Below, in pieces: positions 8,714 through 20,297 of a DNA stretch of 64,000 nt. Under the pieces are notes generated by a model. It was not told where the DNA came from, searched no databases, and saw nothing but the letters and a program-made list of their open reading frames with translations. A program made the translations under genes and the position numbers. The stretch is from Hyphomicrobiales bacterium. Its GTDB lineage: Bacteria > Pseudomonadota > Alphaproteobacteria > Rhizobiales > Rhizobiaceae. Where the stretch lies: assembly GCA_900469615.1 (NCBI GenBank), contig UBYA01000003.1, forward strand, positions 62,001-126,000, given 5' to 3'. The number at the start of each line of letters is the position of its first letter. The first letter of the stretch is position 1.

Positions 8714-9361
8714 TCATCCCCAAACCCCCTCGCTCACCCCGGCAAACCCCGTCATCCGCATTTCCTGCACATTGTTCAGCCCCAGCGGCTGGTGCGTTGC
8801 AGCAAGAACGATGCCGCCGTTCTTCTGATGGGCCGCAATCAACTGCGCGAAGAGCTGGTCGGCGGAGCTGTCGAGCGCTGCCGTCGGCTCGTCGAGAATC
8901 CAGATCGGGCGATGGGCGACCAGGAGCTTTGCGAAGGCGATTCGCCGCTGCTGGCCGGCGGAGAGGTATCCGAAGGGCAGGTGCGTGATGCCGGCAAGGC
9001 CGACGGCGTCCGCCGCCTCATCGACATCCAGACCGATGCTGCCTGCCGTGTCGCCGAGAAAGGTTTTCCAGAAGGCGAGGTTTTCCGCGACGCTCAGCTC
9101 GGATTTCATCGCATTGCGGTGGCCGAGATAGTGGCTGGCTTCGCCTGCCGGCCGGTCCGATTCGCCGTCATTTCCGATGAATGCGACACGTCCTTTTTCC
9201 GGCCTCAGAAGGCCTGCCACAACGCGCAGAAGCGTCGATTTTCCCGAGCCGTTGCGCCCGGTCAGAACGAGGGCGCCGCCACCCTCCAAGTTGAAGGAAA
9301 CATTCAAGAAAATCAGGTCTTCGCCCCGCCTTGCGGCCAGATTTTCAGCGCTTAGATGCAT
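8714..9361 (-). CDS. ccmA: heme exporter ATP-binding protein CcmA
   Basis: CcmA is the ATPase of the CcmABCD complex in cytochrome c maturation system I. The 215-residue protein has Walker A (GRNGSGKST near residue 36), the signature YLSAGQQRR near 129, Walker B (IWILDEP near 149) and the H-loop (ATHQP near 185). ATG at 9361 fits the family N-terminus. It is the first gene of the - strand ccm cluster and is divergent from acnA across 263 bases. Confidence 0.94.
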   Translation of the reverse strand: MHLSAENLAARRGEDLIFLNVSFNLEGGGALVLTGRNGSGKSTLLRVVAGLLRPEKGRVAFIGNDGESDRPAGEASHYLGHRNAMKSELSVAENLAFWKTFLGDTAGSIGLDVDEAADAVGLAGITHLPFGYLSAGQQRRIAFAKLLVAHRPIWILDEPTAALDSSADQLFAQLIAAHQKNGGIVLAATHQPLGLNNVQEMRMTGFAGVSEGVWG

Positions 9362-9624
9362 TCGCTCAGGCTTTCCCTATTTTCTTTACCGCAATGCGCA
9401 AAAAATTGTCCAAATTTGCATCTTGTCACTCTGGCAAGTCTTTACGAAATTATCTATAAGACCTGCAACCACGCCAGCGGTCGGCGTGAATTTCATCCTT
9501 GCGCCGAACATAAGGTTTTCTGCCTTACGTGCGGACAGCGGAAATGGCCGTACCCGCATCCTGATGTGCATAAAGTGCATAGGCGTTCGCACGACTGTGT
9601 TGGCTATCAGAAACGGGGTATCTC
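9362..9624. promoter_or_regulatory. divergent ccmA/acnA intergenic region
   Basis: A 263-base AT-richer gap separates the divergent ccmA and acnA starts and must hold promoters for both. I see no convincing sigma-70 pair, operator palindrome or RNA structure, and no coding frame of note. Confidence 0.5.
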
Positions 9625-12315
<2,691 letters not shown>

Positions 12316-12338
12316 TAGGCCTTCGAGGCACACTTGCA

Positions 12339-12376
12339 CGCCGCCGGGGAAACTCTCCCGGCGGCGTCTTGTTTTT
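12339..12376 (+). terminator. rho-independent terminator of acnA
   Basis: A perfect 10-bp GC stem (CGCCGCCGGG at 12339-12348, CCCGGCGGCG at 12357-12366) with an 8-base loop is followed by TCTTGTTTTT, 23 bases after the acnA stop. Confidence 0.92.
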
Positions 12377-12547
12377 CACGCTGATGTGTACGGCGGGCCG
12401 GCTGCCTGACCTTCGCCTCACCCCTTCGTGACTTTGCGTCATCGCGCTAAACTATTATCTCTTGTTTCAGATTTTTCGGGCTTGATGTGGGCTTGGTCGC
12501 CCAGGGAGCGTGAGCGTTTCGGGGTTTGAGACAGAGGTAAAGAGGAA

Positions 12548-13291
12548 ATGCGCCTTCGATTTTCGGTTCCACTTCTGGCAGGCATCGCGCTGGCAAGTTC
12601 GCTGCACGCGCAGGAGGCCGCGAAGATCAAGGGTGTCGTCGAGCTTTTCACCTCGCAGGGCTGCGCCTCCTGTCCCCCCGCCGATGCGGCATTCCGCAAG
12701 CTGATCCGCCAGGGCAATGTCGTGGCGCTCGCTTACCATGTCGATTACTGGAACTATCTCGGCTGGAACGACACCATGGCGTCCAAGGACAACACCGCGC
12801 GCCAATATGCCTACGCCCGCACGATGGGACGCAGCGGGGTCTATACCCCGCAGGCGATCGTTAATGGCCGCGACCATATGAACGGTGCCGACCTCAACGC
12901 CATCAATGTCAAGCTCGACGATTTCCAGCGTGTCGGCGAGGGACTGACGATCCCCGTCAACGCCGCCATGAAGGGCGATGAGCTCGAAATCAAGATCGGG
13001 GCCGGCCAGGGCAAGGCCAATGTCGTCATCGTCTATTTCGACAAGGAGCAGATGGTGGCGCCGAAGGGCGGCGAAAACAACGGCCAGCAGATCGCCTATA
13101 TGCATGCCGTGTCGGATGTCGAAACCGTCGGCATGTGGGACGGCAAGGCCATGAGCGTCGTGCTGCCTTCCAACGTGCTCGACAAGGCCGGCCGCAGAGG
13201 CATGGCCGTCCTCCTGCAATCCTCGACGCCTTCGGGCGATCCGGCGGCGATTCTCGGGGCGACGGTTCTGACGATCGGCTCGGACGGCTGA
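12548..13291 (+). CDS. secreted DUF1223 thioredoxin-like protein
   Basis: The 247-residue protein belongs to DUF1223, exported proteins with a thioredoxin-like fold and unknown substrate. A signal peptide covers about residues 1-21, ending at LHAQEA. A CASC motif near residue 38 (SQGCASCPPAD) takes the place of a thioredoxin CxxC. The following HVDYWNYLGWND block near 60 is the family signature. AGAGG lies about 10 bases before the ATG. It is flanked by its own gaps and is probably transcribed alone. The redox role is inferred from the CxxC. Confidence 0.85.
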   Translation: MRLRFSVPLLAGIALASSLHAQEAAKIKGVVELFTSQGCASCPPADAAFRKLIRQGNVVALAYHVDYWNYLGWNDTMASKDNTARQYAYARTMGRSGVYTPQAIVNGRDHMNGADLNAINVKLDDFQRVGEGLTIPVNAAMKGDELEIKIGAGQGKANVVIVYFDKEQMVAPKGGENNGQQIAYMHAVSDVETVGMWDGKAMSVVLPSNVLDKAGRRGMAVLLQSSTPSGDPAAILGATVLTIGSDG

Positions 13292-13575
13292 ATGGCCTTT
13301 CCGAATCTCGGCATGCGCCGAAAGGAGAGGTGCCCGGCGAGGACGCATTCGGGGCTGGGGTTTAATCGATGCGCCCCGGCCGGGCCGTTTGACGCGGCGG
13401 CGCCAAACGGCCCTCTATACTTCCTGTAAATTGGGCGTCGGTTTGACTGAAATGCGGCGCGGACGAGACGCTTTCGGGCATCGGAAAGAAATTGTGAGCC
13501 GTCAGCCGTCTTGCAATTTGCCGTGGCTGAGGCAAACTGTCATTCTCCTGTCATGAGATAACCCCTGGGGGATTG

Positions 13576-13977
13576 ATGACTGATCAGCCGGATTTGCGAC
13601 ACGGCGAAAGCCGCCCCGTCGATACGAATTCCTCCGTTGTGGTCGATCTCAGGGAATACAAGCAGAGCAAGGACCCGCTACCGGTGACGTTCCATCGCCG
13701 GGAACTGGATGCGATTCTGTGGATCTACGGACGCATGGTTGGCGAGGGCGAATGGCGCGACTACGCGATCGACCATCTGAAGGACATGGCGGTTTTCTCC
13801 GTCTTCAAGCGTTCCGGCGAGATGCCGCTCTTCCGTATCGAAAAGAATCCGAAACTGGCCGCCAAGCAGGGTGCCTTTTCCGTCGTCAATACCAACGGCA
13901 TGATCCTGAAACGCGGCCACGACCTGCAGCAGGTTCTGAAGGTTTTCGACAAGCAGTTGAAGCTGGTGGATAAGTAG
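13576..13977 (+). CDS. DUF2794 conserved protein
   Basis: A 133-residue cytoplasmic protein of the DUF2794 family, which is confined largely to alphaproteobacteria and has no known function. ATG 13576 follows a CTGGGGGA ribosome binding site; a TTG one codon earlier is less likely. The core FHRRELDAILWIYGRMVGEGEWRDY-like region begins near residue 39 and continues to a RRP-like KNPKL segment and a conserved NGMILKRGHDL stretch. No signal peptide or membrane segment. The 284-base gap before it contains no recognisable gene. Confidence 0.82.
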   Translation: MTDQPDLRHGESRPVDTNSSVVVDLREYKQSKDPLPVTFHRRELDAILWIYGRMVGEGEWRDYAIDHLKDMAVFSVFKRSGEMPLFRIEKNPKLAAKQGAFSVVNTNGMILKRGHDLQQVLKVFDKQLKLVDK

Positions 13978-14031
13978 CTTCTCTCCGTTGGCTATGTGGC
14001 GAGGGAGCGTGCGGCCTCTACGAGAGCCGGC

Positions 14032-14589
14032 TTAACCTCCGAACAGCGTCCCCGGATAGACCGCAGCGTCGGGATCGCTGCCATTGCCGTCCCCGAGCGC
14101 TTTCTGCATCAGCATGGTATCCAGCCATCGGCCGTGCTTGTAGCCGGTGCCTTTCAGGAGGCCGACCTCGGCGAAGCCTGCGGCGCGATGCACGGCGACG
14201 GAGGCGGGATGGGCGCCGCCGATGACGGCGATCATCTGGCGGAAGCCGAGGGTCTGGCAGTTTTCGACCAGCGCATCGAGCAGCAGCCTGCCGACGCCGC
14301 GACCGCGTGCTTCCGGGGCGAGATAGATCGAATCCTCCACCATCCAGCGATAGGCCGGCCGGGTACGGAACGACGAGGCATAGGCATAGCCGAGGAAGGT
14401 GCAGGCCTCGTCTTCGGCGACGAGATAGGGATAGCCCCTGTCGCGGATCGCCTGAAAGCGGCCCGCCATTTCCTCGTGGTCCGGCGGCGTAATCTCGTAG
14501 CTTGCCGTGCCGTTCAGGACGGAGTCGCGATAGATGGCGGTGATGTGGGGAAGATCGTCTGCGGTAGCGCTGCGGAGACTGACGGACAT
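14032..14589 (-). CDS. GNAT family N-acetyltransferase (phosphinothricin acetyltransferase-like)
   Basis: The 185-residue protein resembles the PAT/MddA group of GNAT enzymes, which acetylate small amines such as phosphinothricin or methionine sulfone/sulfoximine. The acetyl-CoA loop is ARGRGVGR near residue 95, the strand before it is YLAPEARG, and HRAAGF near 136 is the usual C-terminal motif. The N-terminal RSATADDLPHITAIY start fits ATG 14589. The natural substrate cannot be read from sequence. It sits alone, downstream of the Bax-inhibitor-like gene but separated from it by a terminator. Confidence 0.85.
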   Translation of the reverse strand: MSVSLRSATADDLPHITAIYRDSVLNGTASYEITPPDHEEMAGRFQAIRDRGYPYLVAEDEACTFLGYAYASSFRTRPAYRWMVEDSIYLAPEARGRGVGRLLLDALVENCQTLGFRQMIAVIGGAHPASVAVHRAAGFAEVGLLKGTGYKHGRWLDTMLMQKALGDGNGSDPDAAVYPGTLFGG

Positions 14590-14662
14590 TTGCTTCCTGT
14601 TGCCTGATTTGCCGGTTTGCGACGGTCGCTATCAAATCGCAGGGTTCGTGGCCAGGCAAATG

Positions 14663-14685
14663 AAAAAGGCGGCCGAGGCCGCCTT
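14663..14685 (-). terminator. rho-independent terminator of the Bax-inhibitor-like gene
   Basis: On the - strand, arms AAGGCGGC and GCCGCCTT (14666-14685) with a 4-base loop are followed by a run of five T (14663-14667 as A on the + strand). It lies 25 bases beyond the stop of the gene at 14710-15450. Confidence 0.88.
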
Positions 14686-14709
14686 CCGTTTCTCATTCAT
14701 GCTGCGCGA

Positions 14710-15450
14710 TCAGCGGCGGTTGCCCATGAATTGCAGCAGGAACATGAACAGGTTGATGAAGTCCAGGTAGAGCGACAGGGCACCCATGATGGCCTTGCGG
14801 CCAGCTACGGTCGCATCGTCGGCTGTATAATACATCTCCTTGATCCGCTGCGTATCGTAGGCGGTCAGGCCTGCGAAGATCAGCACGCCGATTACCGAAA
14901 TGGCGAACTGCAGCGCGGACGAATGCAGGAAGATGTTGACCAGCGATGCGATGATCAGGCCGAAGAGACCCATCATCATGAACGAGCCCATCGCGGAGAG
15001 ATCACGCTTCGTCGTGTAACCGAAGAGCGACAGCGCGCCGAAGGAGGCGGCGGTCACGAAGAAGGTCTGCACGACGCTCTGGCCGGTGTAGATGATGAAG
15101 ATCGACGACAGCGACAGACCCACCAGGGCTGCGTAGGCCCAGAAGGTCGTCGTCGCGGCGGCCACGCTCATGCGGTTGATCCTGAAGCTCAGGAAGAACA
15201 CCATTGCCAGCGGAGCGAGGATGACCACCCACTTCAGCGGGCTCAGGTAGATCGCCTGGCCGAAGGCCGTGATCTGTCCGTCTGCGAAAGCGAGCGAGAA
15301 CGAGAGATAGGCGGCAACACCCGTGATCGCCAGACCCAGCGCCATCAGGTTGTAGACCTTGAGCATGTAAGCTCGAAGGCCCTCGTCTATCATCGCACCG
15401 GACTGCGCACCGCTTTGCGCCCGGTTTTGGTAATTGCGAAAGTCAGCCAT
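14710..15450 (-). CDS. Bax inhibitor-1/YccA (YbhL) family membrane protein
   Basis: The 246-residue protein is a BI-1/YbhL-type integral membrane protein. Family members have seven helices and have been linked to calcium leak and membrane-protease quality control; the role here is not known. A polar N-terminus of about 25 residues precedes seven hydrophobic stretches. The family signature with AYDTQRIKEMY near residue 194, in the loop before the last helix, includes the conserved Asp. Start is ATG 15450, with a purine-rich GAAAGAGGAAAAC just upstream. The long structured leader (15451-15562) matches the known association of ybhL genes with a leader RNA in Rhizobiales. Confidence 0.92.
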   Translation of the reverse strand: MADFRNYQNRAQSGAQSGAMIDEGLRAYMLKVYNLMALGLAITGVAAYLSFSLAFADGQITAFGQAIYLSPLKWVVILAPLAMVFFLSFRINRMSVAAATTTFWAYAALVGLSLSSIFIIYTGQSVVQTFFVTAASFGALSLFGYTTKRDLSAMGSFMMMGLFGLIIASLVNIFLHSSALQFAISVIGVLIFAGLTAYDTQRIKEMYYTADDATVAGRKAIMGALSLYLDFINLFMFLLQFMGNRR

Positions 15451-15562
15451 GTTTTCCTCTTTCAAGCTCCGATGAAAGTACGGTGTCGGGTCTTCGAGGC
15501 CCAGGCGCCGCTGCGGAGCTCCAGCATGCCTGCACAGAATATGAGGCTTTCGGGCCTCATAC
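15451..15562 (-). ncRNA. candidate ybhL leader RNA
   Basis: The 5' leader of the YbhL/Bax-inhibitor-like gene contains a perfect 8-bp hairpin, TATGAGGC-CCGAAA-GCCTCATA (15540-15561 on the - strand). Further GC-rich complementary segments follow, ending in a CCGAC...TCGG stem shortly before the ribosome binding site. A conserved ybhL RNA motif has been described upstream of ybhL genes in Rhizobiales. I assign this by gene context and visible structure, not by a covariance-model match. Confidence 0.5.
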
Positions 15563-15645
15563 ACAAGGGTCAAGCGTTCCGCCTCATGTTAAATCGATGT
15601 AATATCGGGCGGTTTCGGCGGCTTCCGCTTCCGCTCCGGAGCGAA

Positions 15646-18192
15646 TCAGAGCTCGCGCAGAACGGGTGCGGCCTTCTGGCCGAGGATGCGCCATGTTCCG
15701 ATGAGGCCGATGCCGACGGTCAGCACCAGGGCGACGATCAGCGTGGAGAAGGCGACATCGGGCAGGAAAGCCGAGGGCAGATGCATGACGCGGCTGACGA
15801 TGTACCATGCGGATGCCGCCCCGGCCATCAGCGCGAAGACGGCGGTCGCCGCGCCGAGGATCAGGTACTCGTAGCTGAACGCGCGAATGAGCGTCGCGCG
15901 CGTCGCGCCGAGCGTCTTGAGGATGACGGCGTCGTGCGTGCGGGCGCGATTGCCCGCAGCCAGCGCGCCCGCCAATACCAGCACGGAGGCGATCAGCGCG
16001 ACGGAAGCGGCCGAGCGGATGGCCGTGGCGAGCTGTCCGACAAGCGTGCTGACGACATCGAGCGCATCCTTGACGCGGACGCTGGTGATGGTCGGATAGG
16101 TATTGGTGACCTTGCGCAGGATCGCCGCTTCCTGCTCGGAGGTGGCGGACGTGTCGGTCAGCGTCGCCAGCCAGGCATGCGGCGCGCCCCTGAAGGTATT
16201 GGGCGAGAAGATCATCACGAAATTGATCGACAGCGACTGCCATTGCACCTTGCGGAAGCTGGCTATCTTGGCGGTAATGTTGCGGCCGAGCACGTTGACG
16301 GTGACTTTATCGCCGAGCTTCAGGCCGAGCGCCTTGCCTTCCTCTTCGGAAAAGGACACCAGCGGTTCGCCGCCATAATCCTTGTCCCACCATTTGCCTT
16401 CGGTGACGGAGGCATTCTCCGGCACGGTTTCGGCATAGGTGATGCCGCGGTCGCCGCGCAGGACCCATTGTCCGGCGGCCGGCACCTTCATCTTGGTCAC
16501 GTCCTCGCCGTTGAAGGCGACGATACGGCCGCGCAGCATCGGCGCTTCCACGAGCTTGCCCTTGGGATCGACGTCGAGGACGATCTTGCGGAAGCCTTCC
16601 AGCTCCGGCCCCTGAATATCGACGAAGAAGAAGTTCGGCGCCTGTTCGCTCATGCGCCCCATCAGCTCGCGACGCATGTTGCCGTCGATCAGCGTCAGCG
16701 TCACCAGCAGCGCCAGGCCGAGGCCGAGCGACAGTACGACGGACGAGGTGAGCGCACCCGGCCGGTGGATGTTGCCGATCGCCAGCCGCAGCGCAGGCGA
16801 GCGCACGCGCGGGCTGCGGCGGGCAAGCCAGGAAAGCAGGGCGGCGACCAGGCGCAGCACGACGAAAGCCCCGGCGATCGAGACGATAAAGACGATCGCC
16901 AGGAAACGGTCATAGGCGGTAAAAATCGCCAGCGCTGCAAGGCCCGCCATCAGCAGGCCGGCGGCGAGCAGATAAGGCCAGCCGGGCAGGCGGCGGGCTT
17001 CGAAGCCCTGTTCGCGGAACAGCGCCGTCGCCGGCACTTCGCGGGCACGGCCGAGCGGCGGAATGGCAAAGGCAAGCGTGGTCAGCAGGCCGAAGAGGGC
17101 AGCGAGCGTCAGCGCGCCGGGATAAAGCCGCGGCGCGGTCGAGATGGGCAGGAATTCGGCCATGAACTGCGAAGCTATCATCGGCGCGATGGCGCCGAGG
17201 ACGAGGCCGACCGCAATGCCGGCCAGTGCAAGGACGGTGATCTGGATGAGATAGATCAGCACGACGACGAAGGCCGGCGCGCCCAGGCACTTGAAGGTGG
17301 CGATGGTCGTGCGCTTGGAATCGAGGAAGGCCCGCACGGCATTGGCGACGCCGACGCCGCCGACGATCAGGGCCGCCAGGCCGACGAGCGTCAGGAACTG
17401 CGAGAAACGCGTGACGTTGTCGGCAAGCGCCGGAGCCGCGCGGGCACTGCTGCGGATCGACCAGCCTGCCTGCGGAAAGGCGGCATTGGCGCGGTCGCCG
17501 ATATGTCGGATGCCGGCTGCCGGGTCGTCCATGCGGATCCTGTAGGACTGCTCGACGAGGCTGCCTGTGGTGATCAGGCCGGAGGCGATCAGGGCATCGC
17601 GACTGGTGAGCAGGCGGGGCGCGAAGCCGAAGCCTTCGGAGACGGCATCCGGCTCGCTCTGGACGGTGCCGGTGATGCGCAGCCTGGCGTTGCCCAGCAG
17701 CAGGTCGTCTCCGACCTTGAGGTTCAGGCGCTCGAGCAGCAGAGGGGCTGCAACGGTGCCGTAGGTGTCATCTTTCGCGGCAAGCAGCGTCGAAAGCGGC
17801 TGGTTCGGTTCGGCTTCGAAGGTGCCGTAGAGGGGATAGGCGCCGTCGACCGCCTTGACCTCCACCAGCGCCTGGTCCGAGCCGTCGGGCAGGCGGGCCA
17901 TGGAACGCAGGCCCGTGGAGCGGGAAACCTTGCCCAGGCTTTCGAGATAGGCGAGCTCTTCCGGCGTCGCCTCGCGGTTGCGCAGCTGGAAGCGGACGTC
18001 GCCGGCCAGCAAGGACTGCCCCTGCGTCGAGATGGCGTCGGTGATCGAACGGGAAACGGAGTTGACGGCGGCGATCGCGCCGGTGCCGAGCGCGATGCAG
18101 GCGAGGAAGATGTAGAAGCCGCCGAGGCCGCCGCGCAGTTCGCGCATGGCAAGGCGGAAGGCGAGGGGCAGGCGCAGTCCCGCCGCTCTCAT
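15646..18192 (-). CDS. FtsX-like ABC transporter permease (YbbP type)
   Basis: The 848-residue inner-membrane permease has the MacB/FtsX topology in two repeats. An N-terminal helix (about residues 21-43) precedes a large periplasmic domain (about 50-260), helices cluster at about 270-500, then a second periplasmic domain and three C-terminal helices follow (about 720-840). This matches the YbbP group, mechanotransmission-type exporters often placed with lipid-active esterases. Its start codon overlaps the end of the ATPase gene by 4 bases. As in E. coli ybbAP-tesA, the pair is divergent from a TesA-like esterase. Substrate unknown. Confidence 0.88.
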   Translation of the reverse strand: MRAAGLRLPLAFRLAMRELRGGLGGFYIFLACIALGTGAIAAVNSVSRSITDAISTQGQSLLAGDVRFQLRNREATPEELAYLESLGKVSRSTGLRSMARLPDGSDQALVEVKAVDGAYPLYGTFEAEPNQPLSTLLAAKDDTYGTVAAPLLLERLNLKVGDDLLLGNARLRITGTVQSEPDAVSEGFGFAPRLLTSRDALIASGLITTGSLVEQSYRIRMDDPAAGIRHIGDRANAAFPQAGWSIRSSARAAPALADNVTRFSQFLTLVGLAALIVGGVGVANAVRAFLDSKRTTIATFKCLGAPAFVVVLIYLIQITVLALAGIAVGLVLGAIAPMIASQFMAEFLPISTAPRLYPGALTLAALFGLLTTLAFAIPPLGRAREVPATALFREQGFEARRLPGWPYLLAAGLLMAGLAALAIFTAYDRFLAIVFIVSIAGAFVVLRLVAALLSWLARRSPRVRSPALRLAIGNIHRPGALTSSVVLSLGLGLALLVTLTLIDGNMRRELMGRMSEQAPNFFFVDIQGPELEGFRKIVLDVDPKGKLVEAPMLRGRIVAFNGEDVTKMKVPAAGQWVLRGDRGITYAETVPENASVTEGKWWDKDYGGEPLVSFSEEEGKALGLKLGDKVTVNVLGRNITAKIASFRKVQWQSLSINFVMIFSPNTFRGAPHAWLATLTDTSATSEQEAAILRKVTNTYPTITSVRVKDALDVVSTLVGQLATAIRSAASVALIASVLVLAGALAAGNRARTHDAVILKTLGATRATLIRAFSYEYLILGAATAVFALMAGAASAWYIVSRVMHLPSAFLPDVAFSTLIVALVLTVGIGLIGTWRILGQKAAPVLREL

Positions 18193-18899
18193 GCCATCGC
18201 CGCCTGGCTGGCGCGCGTCCGCGCGCTGTCGTTCTCGATCTCGCCGGAGCGGACGCGGATCTGGCGCGAACAGCGGGCGGCTAGGGCGGGATCATGGGTG
18301 ACGAGCAGCATGGTCGTGCCGCGCTCGGCCTGCTGGGCAAAGAGCAGATCGGCGATCTGGCGGCCGGTGTCGGTGTCGAGATTGCCTGTCGGCTCGTCGG
18401 CAATCAGGACGGCCGGAGAAGGCGCCAGCGCGCGGGCGATCGCGACGCGCTGCTGCTCGCCGCCGGAAAGCTGGCCGGGATAGTGCGTGAGCCTCTCGCC
18501 GAGCCCCACCGCCTCCAGCTCGCGCCGGGCGATGTCGAAGGCGTCCCGGACATTGGCAAGCTCCAGCGGCACGGCCACGTTTTCCAGCGCCGTCATATTG
18601 GCGATGAGGTGGAAGGACTGGAAGACGATGCCGATATTGCGGCCGCGAAAATCGGCGATGCGATCCTCGCTGAGACTATGCAGGGGCGTATCGCGGATCA
18701 GGAGTTCGCCGCCGTCGAGCTTTTCGAGGCCGGCCAGCACCATGAGCAGGGTCGACTTGCCGGAGCCTGACGGTCCGACGATGCCGACGGCCTCGCCCTC
18801 CATGACGGTGAGATCGATGCCCTTCAGCACATGGACCGATGCGGCGGCATTGCCGAGCGTCAAATCCGCCTTCTTCAGCTCGATGATGGTTTTTGCCAA
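18189..18899 (-). CDS. ABC transporter ATP-binding protein (YbbA type)
   Basis: The 236-residue ATPase of the LolD/MacB/YbbA group has Walker A (GPSGSGKST near residue 40), signature LSGGEQQR near 145, Walker B (VLIADEPTGNLD near 165) and the H-loop (VTHDP near 200). No ATG is available; a TTG at 18899 with AGGGCG about 7 bases upstream gives the family N-terminus. It powers the adjacent FtsX-like permease. The 82-base divergent gap to the TesA-like esterase probably carries both promoters. Confidence 0.9.
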   Translation of the reverse strand: MAKTIIELKKADLTLGNAAASVHVLKGIDLTVMEGEAVGIVGPSGSGKSTLLMVLAGLEKLDGGELLIRDTPLHSLSEDRIADFRGRNIGIVFQSFHLIANMTALENVAVPLELANVRDAFDIARRELEAVGLGERLTHYPGQLSGGEQQRVAIARALAPSPAVLIADEPTGNLDTDTGRQIADLLFAQQAERGTTMLLVTHDPALAARCSRQIRVRSGEIENDSARTRASQAAMA

Positions 18900-18981
18900 T
18901 GCGAACGCCCTATATATCGGAGAACATCAGGGATAATAGCGGGCGCGATTTGGCCCGAGCAGCGAATCTAGGGAATGGATC

Positions 18982-19632
18982 ATGGGTTTTAAAGTTGCCG
19001 CGCTTCACTTCGCTGTCATCACTTTCGGTCTTTTGTTTGGCGCGGCAGGCGTTGCCGAGGCGCGGACGATCCAGCTGGTCGGCTTCGGCGACAGCCTGAT
19101 GGCGGGCTATCAGCTGCCGCCCGGCGACGGATTTCCGGCCAGGCTGGAGGCCGCGCTGAAGGCCAAGGGGCTGGATGTGGCCGTCGCCGACGCCGGCGTT
19201 TCGGGCGATACGACATCGGGCGGCCTCTCGCGCATAGATTGGTCGGTCCCCGACGGCACCGACGGCGTGATCCTGGAACTCGGCGCCAACGATGCGCTGC
19301 GCGGCATTCCTCCGGAGCAGACGGAAAAGAACCTCGAGACGATGATCGAGCGGCTGAAGGAGAGAAAAATCCCGGTCTTTCTCGTCGGCATGCTGGCACC
19401 GCCGAACATGGGGGCCGACTATGCCGGCAAGTTCAATCCGATCTACAAGCGATTGGCCGGCAAGTACCAGCTTTCGCTCTACCCATTTTTCCTCGACGGT
19501 GTGGCAACCCATGCGGATCTGCAGCTGTCGGACGGGATGCATCCGAACCCCAAAGGGGTCGATGTCATGGTCGAGCATATCTTACCGGCCGTTATGAGTT
19601 TTGTAGGGATGATTGACGCAGGTGCGAAATAG
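18982..19632 (+). CDS. tesA: secreted SGNH hydrolase, TesA-like arylesterase/lysophospholipase
   Basis: The 216-residue esterase has a signal peptide (about residues 1-27, cleavage near AEA-RT), so it acts in the periplasm. All SGNH blocks are visible: nucleophile Ser in GFGDSL (about 37), Gly and Asn in block II/III (GAND near 99), and the catalytic Asp-His in SDGMHPN (about 184-187). TesA-type enzymes cleave acyl-CoA, lysophospholipids and aryl esters; the natural substrate here is open. The conserved arrangement with a divergent ybbAP-like transporter suggests a joint role in lipid or acyl-product handling (inference). Confidence 0.9.
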   Translation: MGFKVAALHFAVITFGLLFGAAGVAEARTIQLVGFGDSLMAGYQLPPGDGFPARLEAALKAKGLDVAVADAGVSGDTTSGGLSRIDWSVPDGTDGVILELGANDALRGIPPEQTEKNLETMIERLKERKIPVFLVGMLAPPNMGADYAGKFNPIYKRLAGKYQLSLYPFFLDGVATHADLQLSDGMHPNPKGVDVMVEHILPAVMSFVGMIDAGAK

Positions 19633-19700
19633 ATGCTTGCACCGACTGCAAATGCGTGATTCCCTGCTTATACCTGCAAGAGATTCGGGGAGTCCTCGTC

Positions 19701-20297
19701 ATGCCGAGACTTTTTACCGCCCTCGAAATTCCGCGCAACGCGGCCATGAGCCTGTCATTGTTGCGCGGTGGTCTCCCGGGAGCCAGGTGGATCGACGTCG
19801 AAAATTATCACATCACCCTGCGGTTCATCGGCGATGTCGATGGCCGGACGGCCGATGAGATCGTCGACCGGCTGGACCGGATAGATCGCCCTGAGTTCCA
19901 GCTTCGGCTGGAGGGCATAGGTTCTTTTGGCTCCAAGAAACCGCATTCGGTCTGGGCCGGGGTCTCGCAGACGCCGGACATGTACGCGTTGCAAGGCGAA
20001 ATCGAGCGTATCTGCCAGCGCATCGGCCTGCAGCCCGATCCCCGCAAGTTCACGCCGCATGTGACGCTCGCCCGGTTGAAATCCTCGCGGGTGGACGACG
20101 TGGTGCACTATCTCTCCGGCCGCGGCAATTTCTATACCCAGCCGTTTACGGTCGGGCGCTTCGTGCTTCTGTCCTCGCGCGAATCGGTTGGTGGCGGTCC
20201 CTATCTCACGGAAGAGATATTCCCGCTTCACGAGCCGCGGAGCGCTTACCCGAGTTTGGGCAAGAGCGCGCTGCAGCCAGCCAAGAGCATGGTATAG
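19701..20297 (+). CDS. thpR: RNA 2',3'-cyclic phosphodiesterase ThpR (2H family)
   Basis: The 198-residue protein of the 2H phosphoesterase family (historically 2'-5' RNA ligase LigT) opens 2',3'-cyclic phosphates on RNA. The two catalytic HxT motifs are clear: HIT at residues 37-39 and HVT near 122. ATG 19701 fits the family N-terminus (PRLFTALEIP); an ATG 45 bases upstream is less likely. The 3' end overlaps the convergent phosphatase gene by 52 bases, a notable tail-to-tail overlap. Confidence 0.92.
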   Translation: MPRLFTALEIPRNAAMSLSLLRGGLPGARWIDVENYHITLRFIGDVDGRTADEIVDRLDRIDRPEFQLRLEGIGSFGSKKPHSVWAGVSQTPDMYALQGEIERICQRIGLQPDPRKFTPHVTLARLKSSRVDDVVHYLSGRGNFYTQPFTVGRFVLLSSRESVGGGPYLTEEIFPLHEPRSAYPSLGKSALQPAKSMV

